A stretch of DNA of 64,000 nucleotides from an uncultured Victivallales bacterium (GCA_934644965.1 CAKUDG010000002.1:127463-191462), one strand, 5' to 3'; shown: positions 26,723 through 36,296, numbered from the stretch's first letter. The notes: a model not told the origin generated them from the sequence alone. Numbers and translations are program-made.

Positions 26723-27478
26723 ATGAAGGAACGCAGGGAAGCGATTCGGAAGTTTATCGAAGTCAACGGGGATGTGACAATCGGGCAGCTCTGCGAAAAA
26801 TTTGCGAACTGGTCTGAAATGACGATCCGGCGGGATCTGGACTATCTTGCCAAATCCCGTATCGTGATTCTGACCCGCGGCGGCGCCAGGCTCATGCCAT
26901 CCAGCTACGGTGTCAGCGAGGATATTTACAGCGAACGGGAAAAACGCCACGCCGAGGCAAAACAGCGGATCGCGGAAAAAGCGGCCGGACTCGTGGAGCC
27001 CGGAACCGGCATTTTCATCGATTCGGGAACAACGGGAATGGCGCTGGCAAGAGCTCTGCCGGATTATCAGATGGTGGTGGTGGCTTCGGGACCGAACATT
27101 GCGCTGGAAATTGCACTGAAGAAATCCAGACCGTCTGTGATTCTGCTGGGCGGGGCGATTTCGCGTCACAGCATGGCGGTCATGGATCCGGACATCGGGG
27201 GACAGCTGGCAAATCTGAATATCGATACGGCGTTTGTCGCGACTTCCGGCTTTGACGGCAAAGCCGGTTTTTCCGTCGGGAATCAATCGGATGCGCTTTT
27301 GAAACGCTCCGTCATCGCCAGAGCCCGCAGAGTGGTGATGATGATGGATTCCTCCAAGGTCGGAGCCATGCTCCCCTTCACTTTCGCCCGGCCCCAGGAT
27401 GTCGATATCCTGATCACTGATGATGAAATGCCGGAAAATGTCAAACGCGAGCTCAGCGACATCTTTACCGTTTTATAA
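26723..27478 (+). CDS. DeoR/GlpR-family transcriptional regulator
   Basis: A 251-residue repressor-type protein. An N-terminal winged helix-turn-helix (residues 1-57) has the DeoR signature EMTIRRDLDYLAKSRIVIL followed by TRGGARL. The sugar-phosphate sensor domain contains IFIDSGTTGMALARALP, VVASGPNIALEIAL, LLGGAISRHSMAVMDPD and MMMDSSKVG. Family members usually respond to phosphorylated sugars or polyols. That suits the sorbose-1-phosphate-reductase-like and aldolase genes downstream, and suggests control of the whole cluster. A candidate operator (inverted TGATAAAA) lies just upstream. The leader holds a modest GGAGG 14 bp before the ATG. Confidence 0.92.
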   Translation: MKERREAIRKFIEVNGDVTIGQLCEKFANWSEMTIRRDLDYLAKSRIVILTRGGARLMPSSYGVSEDIYSEREKRHAEAKQRIAEKAAGLVEPGTGIFIDSGTTGMALARALPDYQMVVVASGPNIALEIALKKSRPSVILLGGAISRHSMAVMDPDIGGQLANLNIDTAFVATSGFDGKAGFSVGNQSDALLKRSVIARARRVVMMMDSSKVGAMLPFTFARPQDVDILITDDEMPENVKRELSDIFTVL

Positions 27479-27632
27479 GTCCGCAGCTGAGACGAAGAAA
27501 GAATTTTTTTCAGACTCTTTCCCGGAAATCAGAAAAAAAACAAAGATCCGGATGAATCAGAAAGAAAAGTGAAACGGTCAACAGAAAAATTCAATTCAAA
27601 CGAAATCATGGATAACATAAAGGAAAAACAAC

Positions 27633-28994
27633 ATGGCTGAACTGGTGCTTATGCCTCAAATGGGTGTTTCCGAAGAAAGCGCGCTCCTCGCGGCGTGGCT
27701 TGTTTCGGAAGGGGATGCAATTCAGAAGGAACAGGCGCTCTTTTCTCTGGAAACGGGGAAATCAAGTTTTGAAGAACTCTCGAAACACGAAGGGGTGCTT
27801 CTGAAGATTCTGGTGCCGGCGGGGGAGGAAGTTGCCGTCGGGGCGCCGGTTGCGGTGATCGGGCAGCCAGGTGAAAAATGGGAGGGAAGCGCATCAGAAG
27901 TCTCTTCCACTTCCGCAACGTCTTCCCGGGGAGAAGACGAAAAAGGAAAGAATGCAGAAGAACAGGCTGCGGAAGAGAAGACGGGAGGAGTTTCTGCCGC
28001 TTCCGCTCTTTCCGTCGGCACTTCGGCTGGAACAGCAATCGCCGGACATGTGGGAGTTTCTCCGCGTGCCCGGAATCTGGCTTCTGAACTCGGGCTGGAT
28101 CCCGCCAAGGCTTCAGCCAGCGGTCCGGAAGGACGGGTGATTGAAAGAGATATCCTGAAACTTGCGGCGGCCTCTGCCGCCGTTCAGGAAAAGAGCTCAG
28201 AGGTTGAAACTTCTTCTGTTGCTGCAGCATCTTCTGTTGCTGCAGCATCTTCTGTTTCTGAGAACGGCAGCGTCTGCGCTGTTTCGGAAGCGAAGACAGT
28301 CGCGTATGAGGACAAGCCGATTTCTCGGATCCGGAAAGTGATTGCGGAAAATATGCACCGTTCGCTCTCCACCATGGCCCAGCTGACTCTGAATGCGAGC
28401 TTCGACGCCACTCGGATTCTGTCCATGCGTGCCGAGATGAAGGCTTCCGAAGGATATGGTCTGGAGAAAGTCACGCTGAATGATTTTGTTCTTTACGCCG
28501 TTGCGCGGACTCTTCCGGAATTTCCCGATCTCAACGCGAATTTCACGGGAGAGACAATGCGTTATTTCACACATGCCCAGCTTGGCGTTGCAGTGGATAC
28601 GCCGCGCGGCCTGATGGTTCCCGTCCTGAGAGATGCGGACCGTCTTTCCCTGCGCGAACTTTCGGAACAGGTGAAACTCAAGGCGAAACAGTGTCGTGAC
28701 GGAGCGGTGGATCCCGCGGAATTCGCCGGGGGCAGTTTCACCGTAAGCAATCTGGGAGCATTCGGAGTGGAAAGCTTCACACCTGTGATCAATCCTCCGC
28801 AGACGGCGATTCTGGGTGTCTGCAGCATCCGCCAGACACCGCGCGCCGGAGCAGACGGAAAAGTGGAATTCTATCCCGCCATGGGGCTTTCCCTGACCTT
28901 CGATCACCGCGCCGTGGACGGTGCTCCCGCCGCGCGTTTTCTGAAAACCCTTTCGGAACGTCTTGAACACTTTCATCTGCTGCTTGCGCAATAA
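27633..28994 (+). CDS. Dihydrolipoamide acyltransferase (E2) of a 2-oxoacid dehydrogenase complex
   Basis: A 453-residue E2. The lipoyl domain (residues 1-75) has the acceptor lysine Lys43 in FSLETGKSSFEELSKHEG. A flexible Ala/Ser/Glu linker follows, then the peripheral-subunit-binding domain VSPRARNLASELGLD (about 137-170), and a second linker with tandem SSVAAA repeats. The catalytic domain starts at PISRIRKVIAENMHRSL and ends with the active-site LTFDHRAVDGAPAARFL. It passes acyl groups from E1 to CoA. AAAGGA lies 8 bp before the ATG. Whether the complex uses pyruvate, acetoin or branched-chain 2-oxoacids cannot be read from E2 alone. Confidence 0.93.
   Translation: MAELVLMPQMGVSEESALLAAWLVSEGDAIQKEQALFSLETGKSSFEELSKHEGVLLKILVPAGEEVAVGAPVAVIGQPGEKWEGSASEVSSTSATSSRGEDEKGKNAEEQAAEEKTGGVSAASALSVGTSAGTAIAGHVGVSPRARNLASELGLDPAKASASGPEGRVIERDILKLAAASAAVQEKSSEVETSSVAAASSVAAASSVSENGSVCAVSEAKTVAYEDKPISRIRKVIAENMHRSLSTMAQLTLNASFDATRILSMRAEMKASEGYGLEKVTLNDFVLYAVARTLPEFPDLNANFTGETMRYFTHAQLGVAVDTPRGLMVPVLRDADRLSLRELSEQVKLKAKQCRDGAVDPAEFAGGSFTVSNLGAFGVESFTPVINPPQTAILGVCSIRQTPRAGADGKVEFYPAMGLSLTFDHRAVDGAPAARFLKTLSERLEHFHLLLAQ
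28212..28256. repeat. 18-bp tandem repeat in the E2 linker
   Basis: The unit TCTTCTGTTGCTGCAGCA occurs twice exactly (28212-28229, 28230-28247) followed by a half copy. It encodes SSVAAA repeats in the flexible linker before the catalytic domain, a place where length changes are usually tolerated. Confidence 0.9.
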
Positions 28995-29019
28995 GAAAAA
29001 AAAGAGGAGGAAATCCCTT

Positions 29020-30390
29020 ATGATCCATGATGTTCTGATTATCGGCGGAGGTCCGGGCGGCTATCGTGCGGCGGAACGGGCCGGGCATCACAAGATGAGT
29101 GTGGTGCTTTTTGAAGAACGAGCTCTCGGCGGAGTCTGTCTGAACGAAGGCTGCATGCCCACGAAAACGCTTCTGTATTCCGCAAAACTCTACGACTACG
29201 CCAAGGGAGGAGCCGCAAAATACGGCATCCGCTCCAGCGCGGAACTGGACCATGCGGCCGTGATTGCGCGCAAAGACCGGATTGTCAAGACTCTGACTTC
29301 CGGAGTGGCGGCTCAGATGAAGGCGGCAAAAGTCAAAGTGGTGAACGCCGCGGCGAAAATCACGGGGAAGAGCGCTTCCGGCTTTCTGGTGACGGCCTCA
29401 AACGGGGAAACCTATGAAGGGAGAAATCTGATTCTTGCCTCTGGATCATCCGCGGCCGTTCCGCCGATTCCGGGACTGAAGGAGTCTCTGGAAAAGGGAA
29501 TTGCCGTGACCAACCGGGAAATTCTTGCTTCAAAAGAGCTTCCGAAAAAGCTGATCGTGCTCGGAGGAGGAGTGATCGGGCTTGAAATGGCCTCCTACTT
29601 CCAGTCCGCAGGGTCGGAAGTGACGGTGGTGGAAATGCTCAACAAAATCGGGGGAGCCGTGGATGGGGAAATGTCCGGGGCACTGCAGGAGATTTATGCG
29701 AAACGGGGAGTGAAGTTCCTGCTTTCCACAAAGGCTGTCGCCGTCAACGGAGGAGATTTGACTGTAGAAGCGGCAGACGGGAAAAAATCCGTGATCTCCG
29801 CGGACAAAATTCTGGTATCCGTCGGCCGCCGCGCCGCAACTGCGGGGCTGGGACTGGAATCCATCGGAGTGTATACCGAGCGCGGAGCCATCGTCACGGA
29901 TGAGACGATGAAGACCAACATCTCCCACGTTTACGCCGTGGGAGACGTCAACGGGAAATCCATGCTTGCACATACCGCCTACCGCGAAGCGGAAGTGGCG
30001 GTCAATGTTATTGCCGGGGAACGCGATTCCATGAGCTACGGTGCGATTCCCTCCGTGATTTACACGAATCCGGAAGTGGCTTCCGTCGGGGAAACGGAAG
30101 AGACGGCTTCCGCAAAGGGCCTGAAATTCAGCGTGATCAAACTTCCCCTGCAGTTCAGCGGCCGTTATCTGGCGGAGAACGAGGGGGGGAATGGATTTAT
30201 CAAACTTCTGCTGGATCCGGAAGGCATTCTGATCGGCGGCGGAATGATCGGCAATCCCGGTTCGGAAATGATTTTCGGACTCGCCATGGCCGTGACAAGA
30301 AGACTCTCCTGCCGGGATTTGTCCAAAGTGGTGTTTCCGCATCCGACAGTGAGCGAAATTTTCCGTGAGGCCGTTCTCAGCCGGATCTGA
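29020..30390 (+). CDS. lpdA: Dihydrolipoamide dehydrogenase (E3)
   Basis: A 456-residue flavoprotein from ATG 29020, which has GAGGAGG 9 bp upstream; a longer frame from 28963 overlaps E2 and is rejected. The FAD site is DVLIIGGGPGGYRAAERAG, and the redox disulfide is Cys40/Cys45 in GGVCLNEGCMPTKTLL. The NAD site is LIVLGGGVIGLEMASYF, and the C-terminal His-Glu pair lies in FPHPTVSEIFREAV. It reoxidises dihydrolipoyl groups on E2 with NAD+. Located 25 bp after E2 and before E1, so it belongs to this complex. Confidence 0.95.
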   Translation: MIHDVLIIGGGPGGYRAAERAGHHKMSVVLFEERALGGVCLNEGCMPTKTLLYSAKLYDYAKGGAAKYGIRSSAELDHAAVIARKDRIVKTLTSGVAAQMKAAKVKVVNAAAKITGKSASGFLVTASNGETYEGRNLILASGSSAAVPPIPGLKESLEKGIAVTNREILASKELPKKLIVLGGGVIGLEMASYFQSAGSEVTVVEMLNKIGGAVDGEMSGALQEIYAKRGVKFLLSTKAVAVNGGDLTVEAADGKKSVISADKILVSVGRRAATAGLGLESIGVYTERGAIVTDETMKTNISHVYAVGDVNGKSMLAHTAYREAEVAVNVIAGERDSMSYGAIPSVIYTNPEVASVGETEETASAKGLKFSVIKLPLQFSGRYLAENEGGNGFIKLLLDPEGILIGGGMIGNPGSEMIFGLAMAVTRRLSCRDLSKVVFPHPTVSEIFREAVLSRI

Positions 30391-30512
30391 GAGTCCGTCC
30401 CGTCCGCCCGAAGCTGGAGAACCGTTTTTTTTCGGTGGAATGGGGATTTGAGAAAAGAAAGAAAATAAGATTTTCATCATCATAATCATTTTTTCAGAAA
30501 GAGAAGGAAAAG

Positions 30513-32984
30513 ATGCCGAAGAGTCAGTTTGTTGATCCGTCCGAAGTCCGGAAATCCGGAGTTCTGGAATTCGGAACCATCCCGTTGAATGCGTACAACA
30601 AGACGCTGAAAGAGGAACGGGAAATCTACAGTGATGCCGATCTTGTCGGTATTTACAAGGATATGCAGTATATCCGTGAATTTGAAACCATGCTTTTCCA
30701 GGTCCGCACCACAAAGCATTATAATGGAGTTGACTATCTTTACACGGGTCCGGCACATCTTTACATCGGCCAGGAATCCGCGGCCGTCGGGATGGCGTAC
30801 AGCCTGACGCATGACGATCAGATATTCGGTTCTCACCGCAGTCACGGCGAAGTGCTGGCCAAGGGATTCAACGCCGTGAGGAATCTTCCGGAAAAGGAAC
30901 TGGAATCCATCATGAAGGAATTTCATGACGGTGCTCTTCTGAAGGTCATCGAAAAGGAAAACAAGACCGGCGATATCCGCGATCTCGCCACCGATTTCCT
31001 CCTCTACGGTTTCATGGCGGAACTTTTCGGACGCGAAAACGGTTTCACGCGCGGCCTGGGCAACTCCATGCACGTGTTCTTCACCCCGTTCGGAATCTAT
31101 CCGAACAACGCGATTGTCGGCGGTTCGGGCGGAATCACGGTGGGAGCGGCTCTGTACAAGAAGGTCAACGGAAAGCCCGGGATCGTGGTGTGCAATATCG
31201 GAGACGGGTCTCTGGCGCGCGGGCCGGTCTGGGAAGCGCTGAATTTCTCCTCGATGGATCAGTTCTATCAGCTCTGGGAAGGAGCCTATCGCGGCGGACT
31301 TCCGTTGATTTTCAACTGCTTCAACAACAGTTACGGAATGGGCGGCCAGACGGCCGGAGAAACCATGGCCTACGGCATTGCCGCAAGAATCGGAGCAGGG
31401 GTGAATGCGGATATGATGCATTCGGAACGGGTGGACGGATACAATCCGCTTGCAGTCATCGATGCTTTCCGGCGCAAACGTAAAATTCTGGAGGAAAAAC
31501 GCGGACCGGTCTTTCTCGACACCGTCACCTACCGTTTTGTCGGGCATTCAGCAACCGACAGTTCCACCTACCGTACGAAAGAGGAAATCGAAGCCTGGCA
31601 GAAAGTCGACGCCATTGCCGTGTACCGTGAAAAGCTGGAAAAGGGCAAAGTCGCGGCCGGCGCAGTTTTTGATGAAATCAACGAATCCATCAAAAACCGC
31701 ATCACCCGTTTGATGAAACTGGCCATCGACGATTCCATCTCCCCGCGGATCAATCCCGCCTCCGAACCCGATGCCATCCGGAAATACATGTTCTCCAACA
31801 AGCATGTGGAGAAATATGACAGCCGGAAGCCGGACGTTTCCATGCCTCTGGAGGAAAATCCGCGCATTCTGAAACTGAAGGACAAAATCCGCTTCGGTCT
31901 GGATTCCAACGGGAAGGAAGTCTCCAAGCTGAAGGTTTTCTCTCTCCGCGATGCACTTTTCGAGGCCATCATCCACAAGTTCTATTCCGATCCGACCCTC
32001 ATCGCCTTCGGCGAGGACAACCGCGACTGGGGCGGAGCTTTCGGCGTATACGGCGGACTCACCGACTCCATTCCCTATCACCGTTTCTTCAATGCTCCGA
32101 TTTCGGAAAGCGCGATTGTGGCGGTGGCGGTCGGGTATGCGATGTGCGGCGGGCGCGCCATTCCCGAACTGATGTACTGCGACTTCCTCGGATGTGCCGG
32201 AGATGAAGTCTTCAATCAGATGGCGAAATGGCAGAGCATGTCTGCGGGGATTCTCCAGATGCCAGTGGTTCTCCGAGTTTCCGTCGGTGCGAAATACGGA
32301 GCGCAGCATGCGCAGGACTGGACGAGTCTTGTTTCCCACATTCCCGGGCTCAAAGTCTGTTTTCCCGCCACACCCTATGATGCAAAGGGGCTCATGAACG
32401 CCGCTCTTTCCGGAAGCGATCCCGTGGTCTTTTTTGAGAGTCAGAAACTCTACGATATCGGAGAAATGTTCCATGAAGGCGGCGTACCGGAAGAATATTA
32501 TGAAATTCCGATCGGAGAGCCGGATATCAAACGGCGCGGCGGCGACCTCACGATTCTGAGTGTGGGCGCCTCGCTCTACCCGGCCATGACGGCGGCGAAA
32601 CGCCTGAGCGCTGAGTTCGGACTGGAGGCGGAGGTGATTGATGCCCGCAGTCTCGTTCCCTTCAATTACGATCCTGTGATCGAATCTGTGAAGAAGACCG
32701 GACGCATCGTTCTGATTTCCGATGCCTGCGAACGCGGATCTCATCTGAATGATTTTGCATCCAATCTGACCCGTCTCTGCTTTGACCATCTTGATGCGCC
32801 TCCGATGATTGTGAGTGCGCCCAATACCATTTCTCCGTGTCCGGAACTGGAGAAATTCTATTATCCGCAGGCGTCCTGGATTCTCGACGCCGTGCATGAG
32901 GGAATTCTTCCGCTGCCGGGGTATGTGCCGGAAATGAACTTTACACGGGTGGAGAAAATCCGCCGTGAAAAACTGGGGATCTGA
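30513..32984 (+). CDS. 2-oxoacid dehydrogenase E1, alpha and beta subunits fused
   Basis: An 823-residue single chain containing both E1 halves. The alpha part (about 1-440) has SHRSHGEVLAKG, the thiamine-diphosphate motif IGDGSLARGPVWEALNFSS...NCFNNSYGMGG and the phosphorylation-loop-like YRFVGHSATDSSTYRTKEEI. The beta part (about 480-823) has FGEDNRDWGGAFGVYGGL, FNAPISESAIVAVAVGYAM, RVSVGAKYGAQHAQDW and the C-terminal transketolase-like domain. It decarboxylates a 2-oxoacid and acylates E2. Most heterotetrameric E1s are encoded by two genes; fused forms are known in several phyla. The alpha half contains an insert before the GDG motif. Substrate not determinable here. Confidence 0.9.
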   Translation: MPKSQFVDPSEVRKSGVLEFGTIPLNAYNKTLKEEREIYSDADLVGIYKDMQYIREFETMLFQVRTTKHYNGVDYLYTGPAHLYIGQESAAVGMAYSLTHDDQIFGSHRSHGEVLAKGFNAVRNLPEKELESIMKEFHDGALLKVIEKENKTGDIRDLATDFLLYGFMAELFGRENGFTRGLGNSMHVFFTPFGIYPNNAIVGGSGGITVGAALYKKVNGKPGIVVCNIGDGSLARGPVWEALNFSSMDQFYQLWEGAYRGGLPLIFNCFNNSYGMGGQTAGETMAYGIAARIGAGVNADMMHSERVDGYNPLAVIDAFRRKRKILEEKRGPVFLDTVTYRFVGHSATDSSTYRTKEEIEAWQKVDAIAVYREKLEKGKVAAGAVFDEINESIKNRITRLMKLAIDDSISPRINPASEPDAIRKYMFSNKHVEKYDSRKPDVSMPLEENPRILKLKDKIRFGLDSNGKEVSKLKVFSLRDALFEAIIHKFYSDPTLIAFGEDNRDWGGAFGVYGGLTDSIPYHRFFNAPISESAIVAVAVGYAMCGGRAIPELMYCDFLGCAGDEVFNQMAKWQSMSAGILQMPVVLRVSVGAKYGAQHAQDWTSLVSHIPGLKVCFPATPYDAKGLMNAALSGSDPVVFFESQKLYDIGEMFHEGGVPEEYYEIPIGEPDIKRRGGDLTILSVGASLYPAMTAAKRLSAEFGLEAEVIDARSLVPFNYDPVIESVKKTGRIVLISDACERGSHLNDFASNLTRLCFDHLDAPPMIVSAPNTISPCPELEKFYYPQASWILDAVHEGILPLPGYVPEMNFTRVEKIRREKLGI

Positions 32985-32990
32985 TCTCAA

Positions 32991-34253
32991 ATGAAAACAA
33001 CGGCAGTAAGACTTTACGGAAAGGAAGACCTCCGTCTGGAGACCTTTGAACTGCCTCCGATGAAGGAGGATGAAATTCTGGCCAGGATTGTTTCTGACAG
33101 TCTGTGCATGTCCAGCTTCAAGGCCTCGGAGCAGGGGGCGAAACACAAACGCGTACCGGACAATGTTGCGGAGAATCCGATCATCATCGGGCATGAATTC
33201 TGCGGCGAGATCGTGGAGGTCGGGTCCAAATGGGCCTCCCGGTTCAAAAAGGGAGACCATTTTTCGATTCAGCCTGCGCTGAACTACAAAGGAACGCTGA
33301 ATTCCCCCGGATACTCCTATCCCTATATCGGCGGAGACGCCACTTATATCATCATCCCGAACGAGGTGATGGAACTGGGCTGTCTGCTTCCGTACGCGGG
33401 GGAGGCGTTCTTCTACGGATCCCTGGCGGAACCGATGAGCTGCATCGTCGGTGCTTTTCATGCGAACTATCACACCACGAACGGGAGTTACGTCCACAGA
33501 ATGGGGATTGTGGAAGGGGGAAAGATGGCGCTCCTGGCGGGAGTCGGGCCGATGGGGCTTGGCGCAATCGACTATGCTCTGCACGGTCCCAGACGCCCCG
33601 GACTGCTGGTCGTTACGGATATTGATGACGCCCGTCTCGCCCGCGCAGAGGAGCTTTATCCTCCGGAATCCGCTGCAAAGGACGGAATCCGTCTCGTCTA
33701 CCTGAACACCAGGGAAGGGGATGCGGTTCAGAAACTGATGGAAGTTTCCGGAGGAAGCGGATATGACGACGTCATGTGCTTTGCCCCGGTCCGCGCCGTC
33801 GTTGAGACTGGCGACCGGATCCTTGCCAGAGACGGATGTCTGAATTTCTTCGCCGGCCCCATGGATCCTGCTTTCCGTGCCGAATTCAATTTCTACAATG
33901 TTCATTACGCATCCACTCACATTGTCGGCACCTCCGGTGGAAACACGGACGATATGATCGAATCCCTGAAGCTGATGGAAGAAGGGCGGATCAATCCCGC
34001 CGCGATGATTACGCATATCGGCGGTCTGGACGCCGTCATCGGCGCCACGCTGAACCTTCCGCGCATTCCGGGAGGAAAGAAACTCATTTACACCGGAATC
34101 CAGATGGAACTCTGCGCCATTTCCGACTTTGCTGAAAAGGGCAAAAGCGATCCTCTCTTCGCCAGACTGGCGGAATCGGTTGCAAAACACCGGAATCTCT
34201 GGAATGCGGAGGCGGAAAAAATCCTGCTTTCTCATTTCGGCGTACTCCCGTGA
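32991..34253 (+). CDS. Medium-chain dehydrogenase, L-sorbose-1-phosphate-reductase-like
   Basis: A 420-residue zinc-type alcohol dehydrogenase relative. The N-terminal catalytic part has LCMSSFKASEQGAKHKRVP, PIIIGHEFCGEIVEVGSKW and SLAEPMSCIVGAFHANYH. The nucleotide-binding segment is MALLAGVGPMGLGAIDYAL with the acidic VVTDIDD. The SLCMSSFKA form and overall length match SorE-like sugar-phosphate reductases that interconvert L-sorbose 1-phosphate and D-glucitol 6-phosphate. It begins 6 bp after the E1 stop without its own strong Shine-Dalgarno, so it is probably co-translated. Sugar-phosphate use would fit the DeoR-type regulator. The exact substrate is inference. Confidence 0.75.
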   Translation: MKTTAVRLYGKEDLRLETFELPPMKEDEILARIVSDSLCMSSFKASEQGAKHKRVPDNVAENPIIIGHEFCGEIVEVGSKWASRFKKGDHFSIQPALNYKGTLNSPGYSYPYIGGDATYIIIPNEVMELGCLLPYAGEAFFYGSLAEPMSCIVGAFHANYHTTNGSYVHRMGIVEGGKMALLAGVGPMGLGAIDYALHGPRRPGLLVVTDIDDARLARAEELYPPESAAKDGIRLVYLNTREGDAVQKLMEVSGGSGYDDVMCFAPVRAVVETGDRILARDGCLNFFAGPMDPAFRAEFNFYNVHYASTHIVGTSGGNTDDMIESLKLMEEGRINPAAMITHIGGLDAVIGATLNLPRIPGGKKLIYTGIQMELCAISDFAEKGKSDPLFARLAESVAKHRNLWNAEAEKILLSHFGVLP

Positions 34254-34312
34254 AAACGCCTGGACTCGCAGAATGAATGAGAAGTGAGAGACAGACAAAA
34301 AAGGTGATCTGA

Positions 34313-36262
34313 ATGTCTTTGCGGATTCTGACAGAACTTTCCCGCCGTTACGGAGCGGATCCCGCCTTCACTCTGGCGGGAGGTGGAAACACCTCCTGGA
34401 AAGAAGACGGCGGGCGCTTCCTCCACGTGAAACCCAGCGGAGTGGCCCTTGCTGAAATTCATGAGGAGGATTTTGTGAAAATGGACCGGAAAATTCTCCG
34501 GGAGTGTTTCTCTCTCGGAGATGATTCCGTTTCCTTCTCTTCTGTGCGGGAACGGGAGGAGCGGGTCAAAAAACTCATGGACTATGCTGTTCTTTCTTCC
34601 GGGGAGGGGCGTCGTCCTTCCGTGGAAGCGCCGCTTCATGAAATCATGCCGTTCCGTTACGTGGTGCATCTGCATCCGGCACTGGTCAACGCCATGACCT
34701 GCGGACGGGAGGGAAAACGGATCGCCTCAGATCTGTTTCCGGATGCAATGTGGGTGGACTACTGCGATCCGGGCCTGACTCTCGCATGCAGAGTCAGGGA
34801 GGAAATGGAGAAATACCGGGATGGACACGGGGGAATGGATCCGGCTGTGATTTTTCTGCAGAACCACGGGGTTTTCGTCGGTGCGGATGAGGAGGAGGAT
34901 CTTGTCCGGATCTATGAGTCAATGATGGAGAAATTACGTCGTCACTGTCTGGAACGCGGTTTCTCCCTCACTCTTTCCAAGGCGGAAGAGCCTGACGGGG
35001 AAACTGTGATGGCGCTTGCTCCGCTTCTTCGCGGATGGCTCCTTTCGGGGACACGTGCACCTGTTGTTTCATCGGCGGGGGCTTTTTCGATTCCGCGCGG
35101 ACCTCTGACTCCGGATCACCTGGTGTATGCCAAAGCCTTCGGTCTGATTTCGGATCATCCGGATCATGGGAGCATTCTCCGTTTCCGGGAAGAACACAAG
35201 TATCTGCCCCGGATGCTGGAAATTCCGGGGCGGGCGGTGTTCTGTTGCGGGGAATCGCTTTCCTCTGCGCTGACAGTACGTGCTCTTGCGGAAAACGGCG
35301 CTCTGATCGAACAGCTTGCACCCGCTTTTGGTGGTGTGCATTATCTGACTGATTCCCAAAGGGAATTCATCGAGAACTGGGAAGTGGAGTCCTACCGGGC
35401 AAGTGTCGCGGCCGGAAGCAGGAGCGGAAAGAAGGGTTCCCGTCCCATGAGCGGTCTTGTGGCCGTGGTGACGGGCGGGGCACAGGGATTCGGCTTCGGG
35501 ATTGCCCGCTATCTGGCATCGGAAGGCGCGGATGTGGCGATTGCAGATCTGAATGTTTCCGGAGCCGTGGAAGCCGCGCGGAAGCTCGGAGGAGAAGAAG
35601 GCGGAGGAGGATGCAGAGGCTTTTCTGTGAACATTGCAGATGAAGAATCGGTGAAGGCTCTGTTTGAAGAACTGGTCTCCGTCTATGGAGGAGTGGATCT
35701 CTTCGTGGCGAACGCGGGTGTGCTGAAGGCGGGATCTGTGAAAAATTTCGAGCTCAGGGACTGGGAACTGGTGACGGATGTCAATTACAACGGATATTTT
35801 CTCTGCGTGAAGCACTGTTCGCGTCTGATGGCGCGTCAGAACGCTGTTTCGGGACTCTGGACGGATATTGTTCAGGTGAATTCCAAAAGCGGGCTGGCAG
35901 GATCCCGTGCGAACGGAGCTTATGCCGGAAGCAAGTTCGGAACGCTAGGTCTTACACAGAGCTTCGCATTGGAACTGGTTGCAGATCATATTAAAGTCAA
36001 TTCCGTTTGTCCCGGAAATTTTTTTGACGGTCCTCTCTGGAGTGATCCGGAAAAAGGTCTTTTTGTCCAGTATCTTGCCGCAGGGAAGGTTCCGGGGGCG
36101 AAAACCGCTGCGGATGTCCGGGAGTATTATGAAAAACTTATCCCTATGCACCGCGGATGTCTTCCCGAAGACGTGGCAAGAGCGATTGTCTATGCGGTTT
36201 GCCAGAATTATGAAACCGGGCAGGCTATTCCCGTGACGGGCGGCCAGATCATGCTGAATTGA
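34313..36262 (+). CDS. Class II aldolase fused to short-chain dehydrogenase
   Basis: A 649-residue bifunctional protein. The N-terminal half (about 1-370) is a class II aldolase/adducin domain with LAGGGNTSWKEDGG, the metal-binding VVHLHPALVNAMT and LQNHGVFVGADEEED. The C-terminal half is an SDR: VAVVTGGAQGFGFGIARYLA, FVANAGVLKAG, active-site serine in QVNSKSGLAGS and the YAGSK tetrad motif. Similar fusions (RhaEW/YuxG type) cleave rhamnulose 1-phosphate and oxidise lactaldehyde. Sorbitol-6-phosphate dehydrogenase-like SDRs are the other close relatives. With the upstream SorE-like enzyme and DeoR regulator, a phosphorylated ketose or deoxysugar is the likely substrate. AAGGTG lies 7 bp before the ATG. 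Confidence 0.8.
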   Translation: MSLRILTELSRRYGADPAFTLAGGGNTSWKEDGGRFLHVKPSGVALAEIHEEDFVKMDRKILRECFSLGDDSVSFSSVREREERVKKLMDYAVLSSGEGRRPSVEAPLHEIMPFRYVVHLHPALVNAMTCGREGKRIASDLFPDAMWVDYCDPGLTLACRVREEMEKYRDGHGGMDPAVIFLQNHGVFVGADEEEDLVRIYESMMEKLRRHCLERGFSLTLSKAEEPDGETVMALAPLLRGWLLSGTRAPVVSSAGAFSIPRGPLTPDHLVYAKAFGLISDHPDHGSILRFREEHKYLPRMLEIPGRAVFCCGESLSSALTVRALAENGALIEQLAPAFGGVHYLTDSQREFIENWEVESYRASVAAGSRSGKKGSRPMSGLVAVVTGGAQGFGFGIARYLASEGADVAIADLNVSGAVEAARKLGGEEGGGGCRGFSVNIADEESVKALFEELVSVYGGVDLFVANAGVLKAGSVKNFELRDWELVTDVNYNGYFLCVKHCSRLMARQNAVSGLWTDIVQVNSKSGLAGSRANGAYAGSKFGTLGLTQSFALELVADHIKVNSVCPGNFFDGPLWSDPEKGLFVQYLAAGKVPGAKTAADVREYYEKLIPMHRGCLPEDVARAIVYAVCQNYETGQAIPVTGGQIMLN

Positions 36263-36296
36263 AAAAAATCACTCTGAACAACAACTTCCAGGGGAG

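Noticed and set aside
31548..34298. A 916-codon open frame on the minus strand.
   Set aside because: It is antisense to the fused E1 and dehydrogenase genes, which have full family motifs; it has no recognisable domains or ribosome site and mirrors the codon bias of the real strand.
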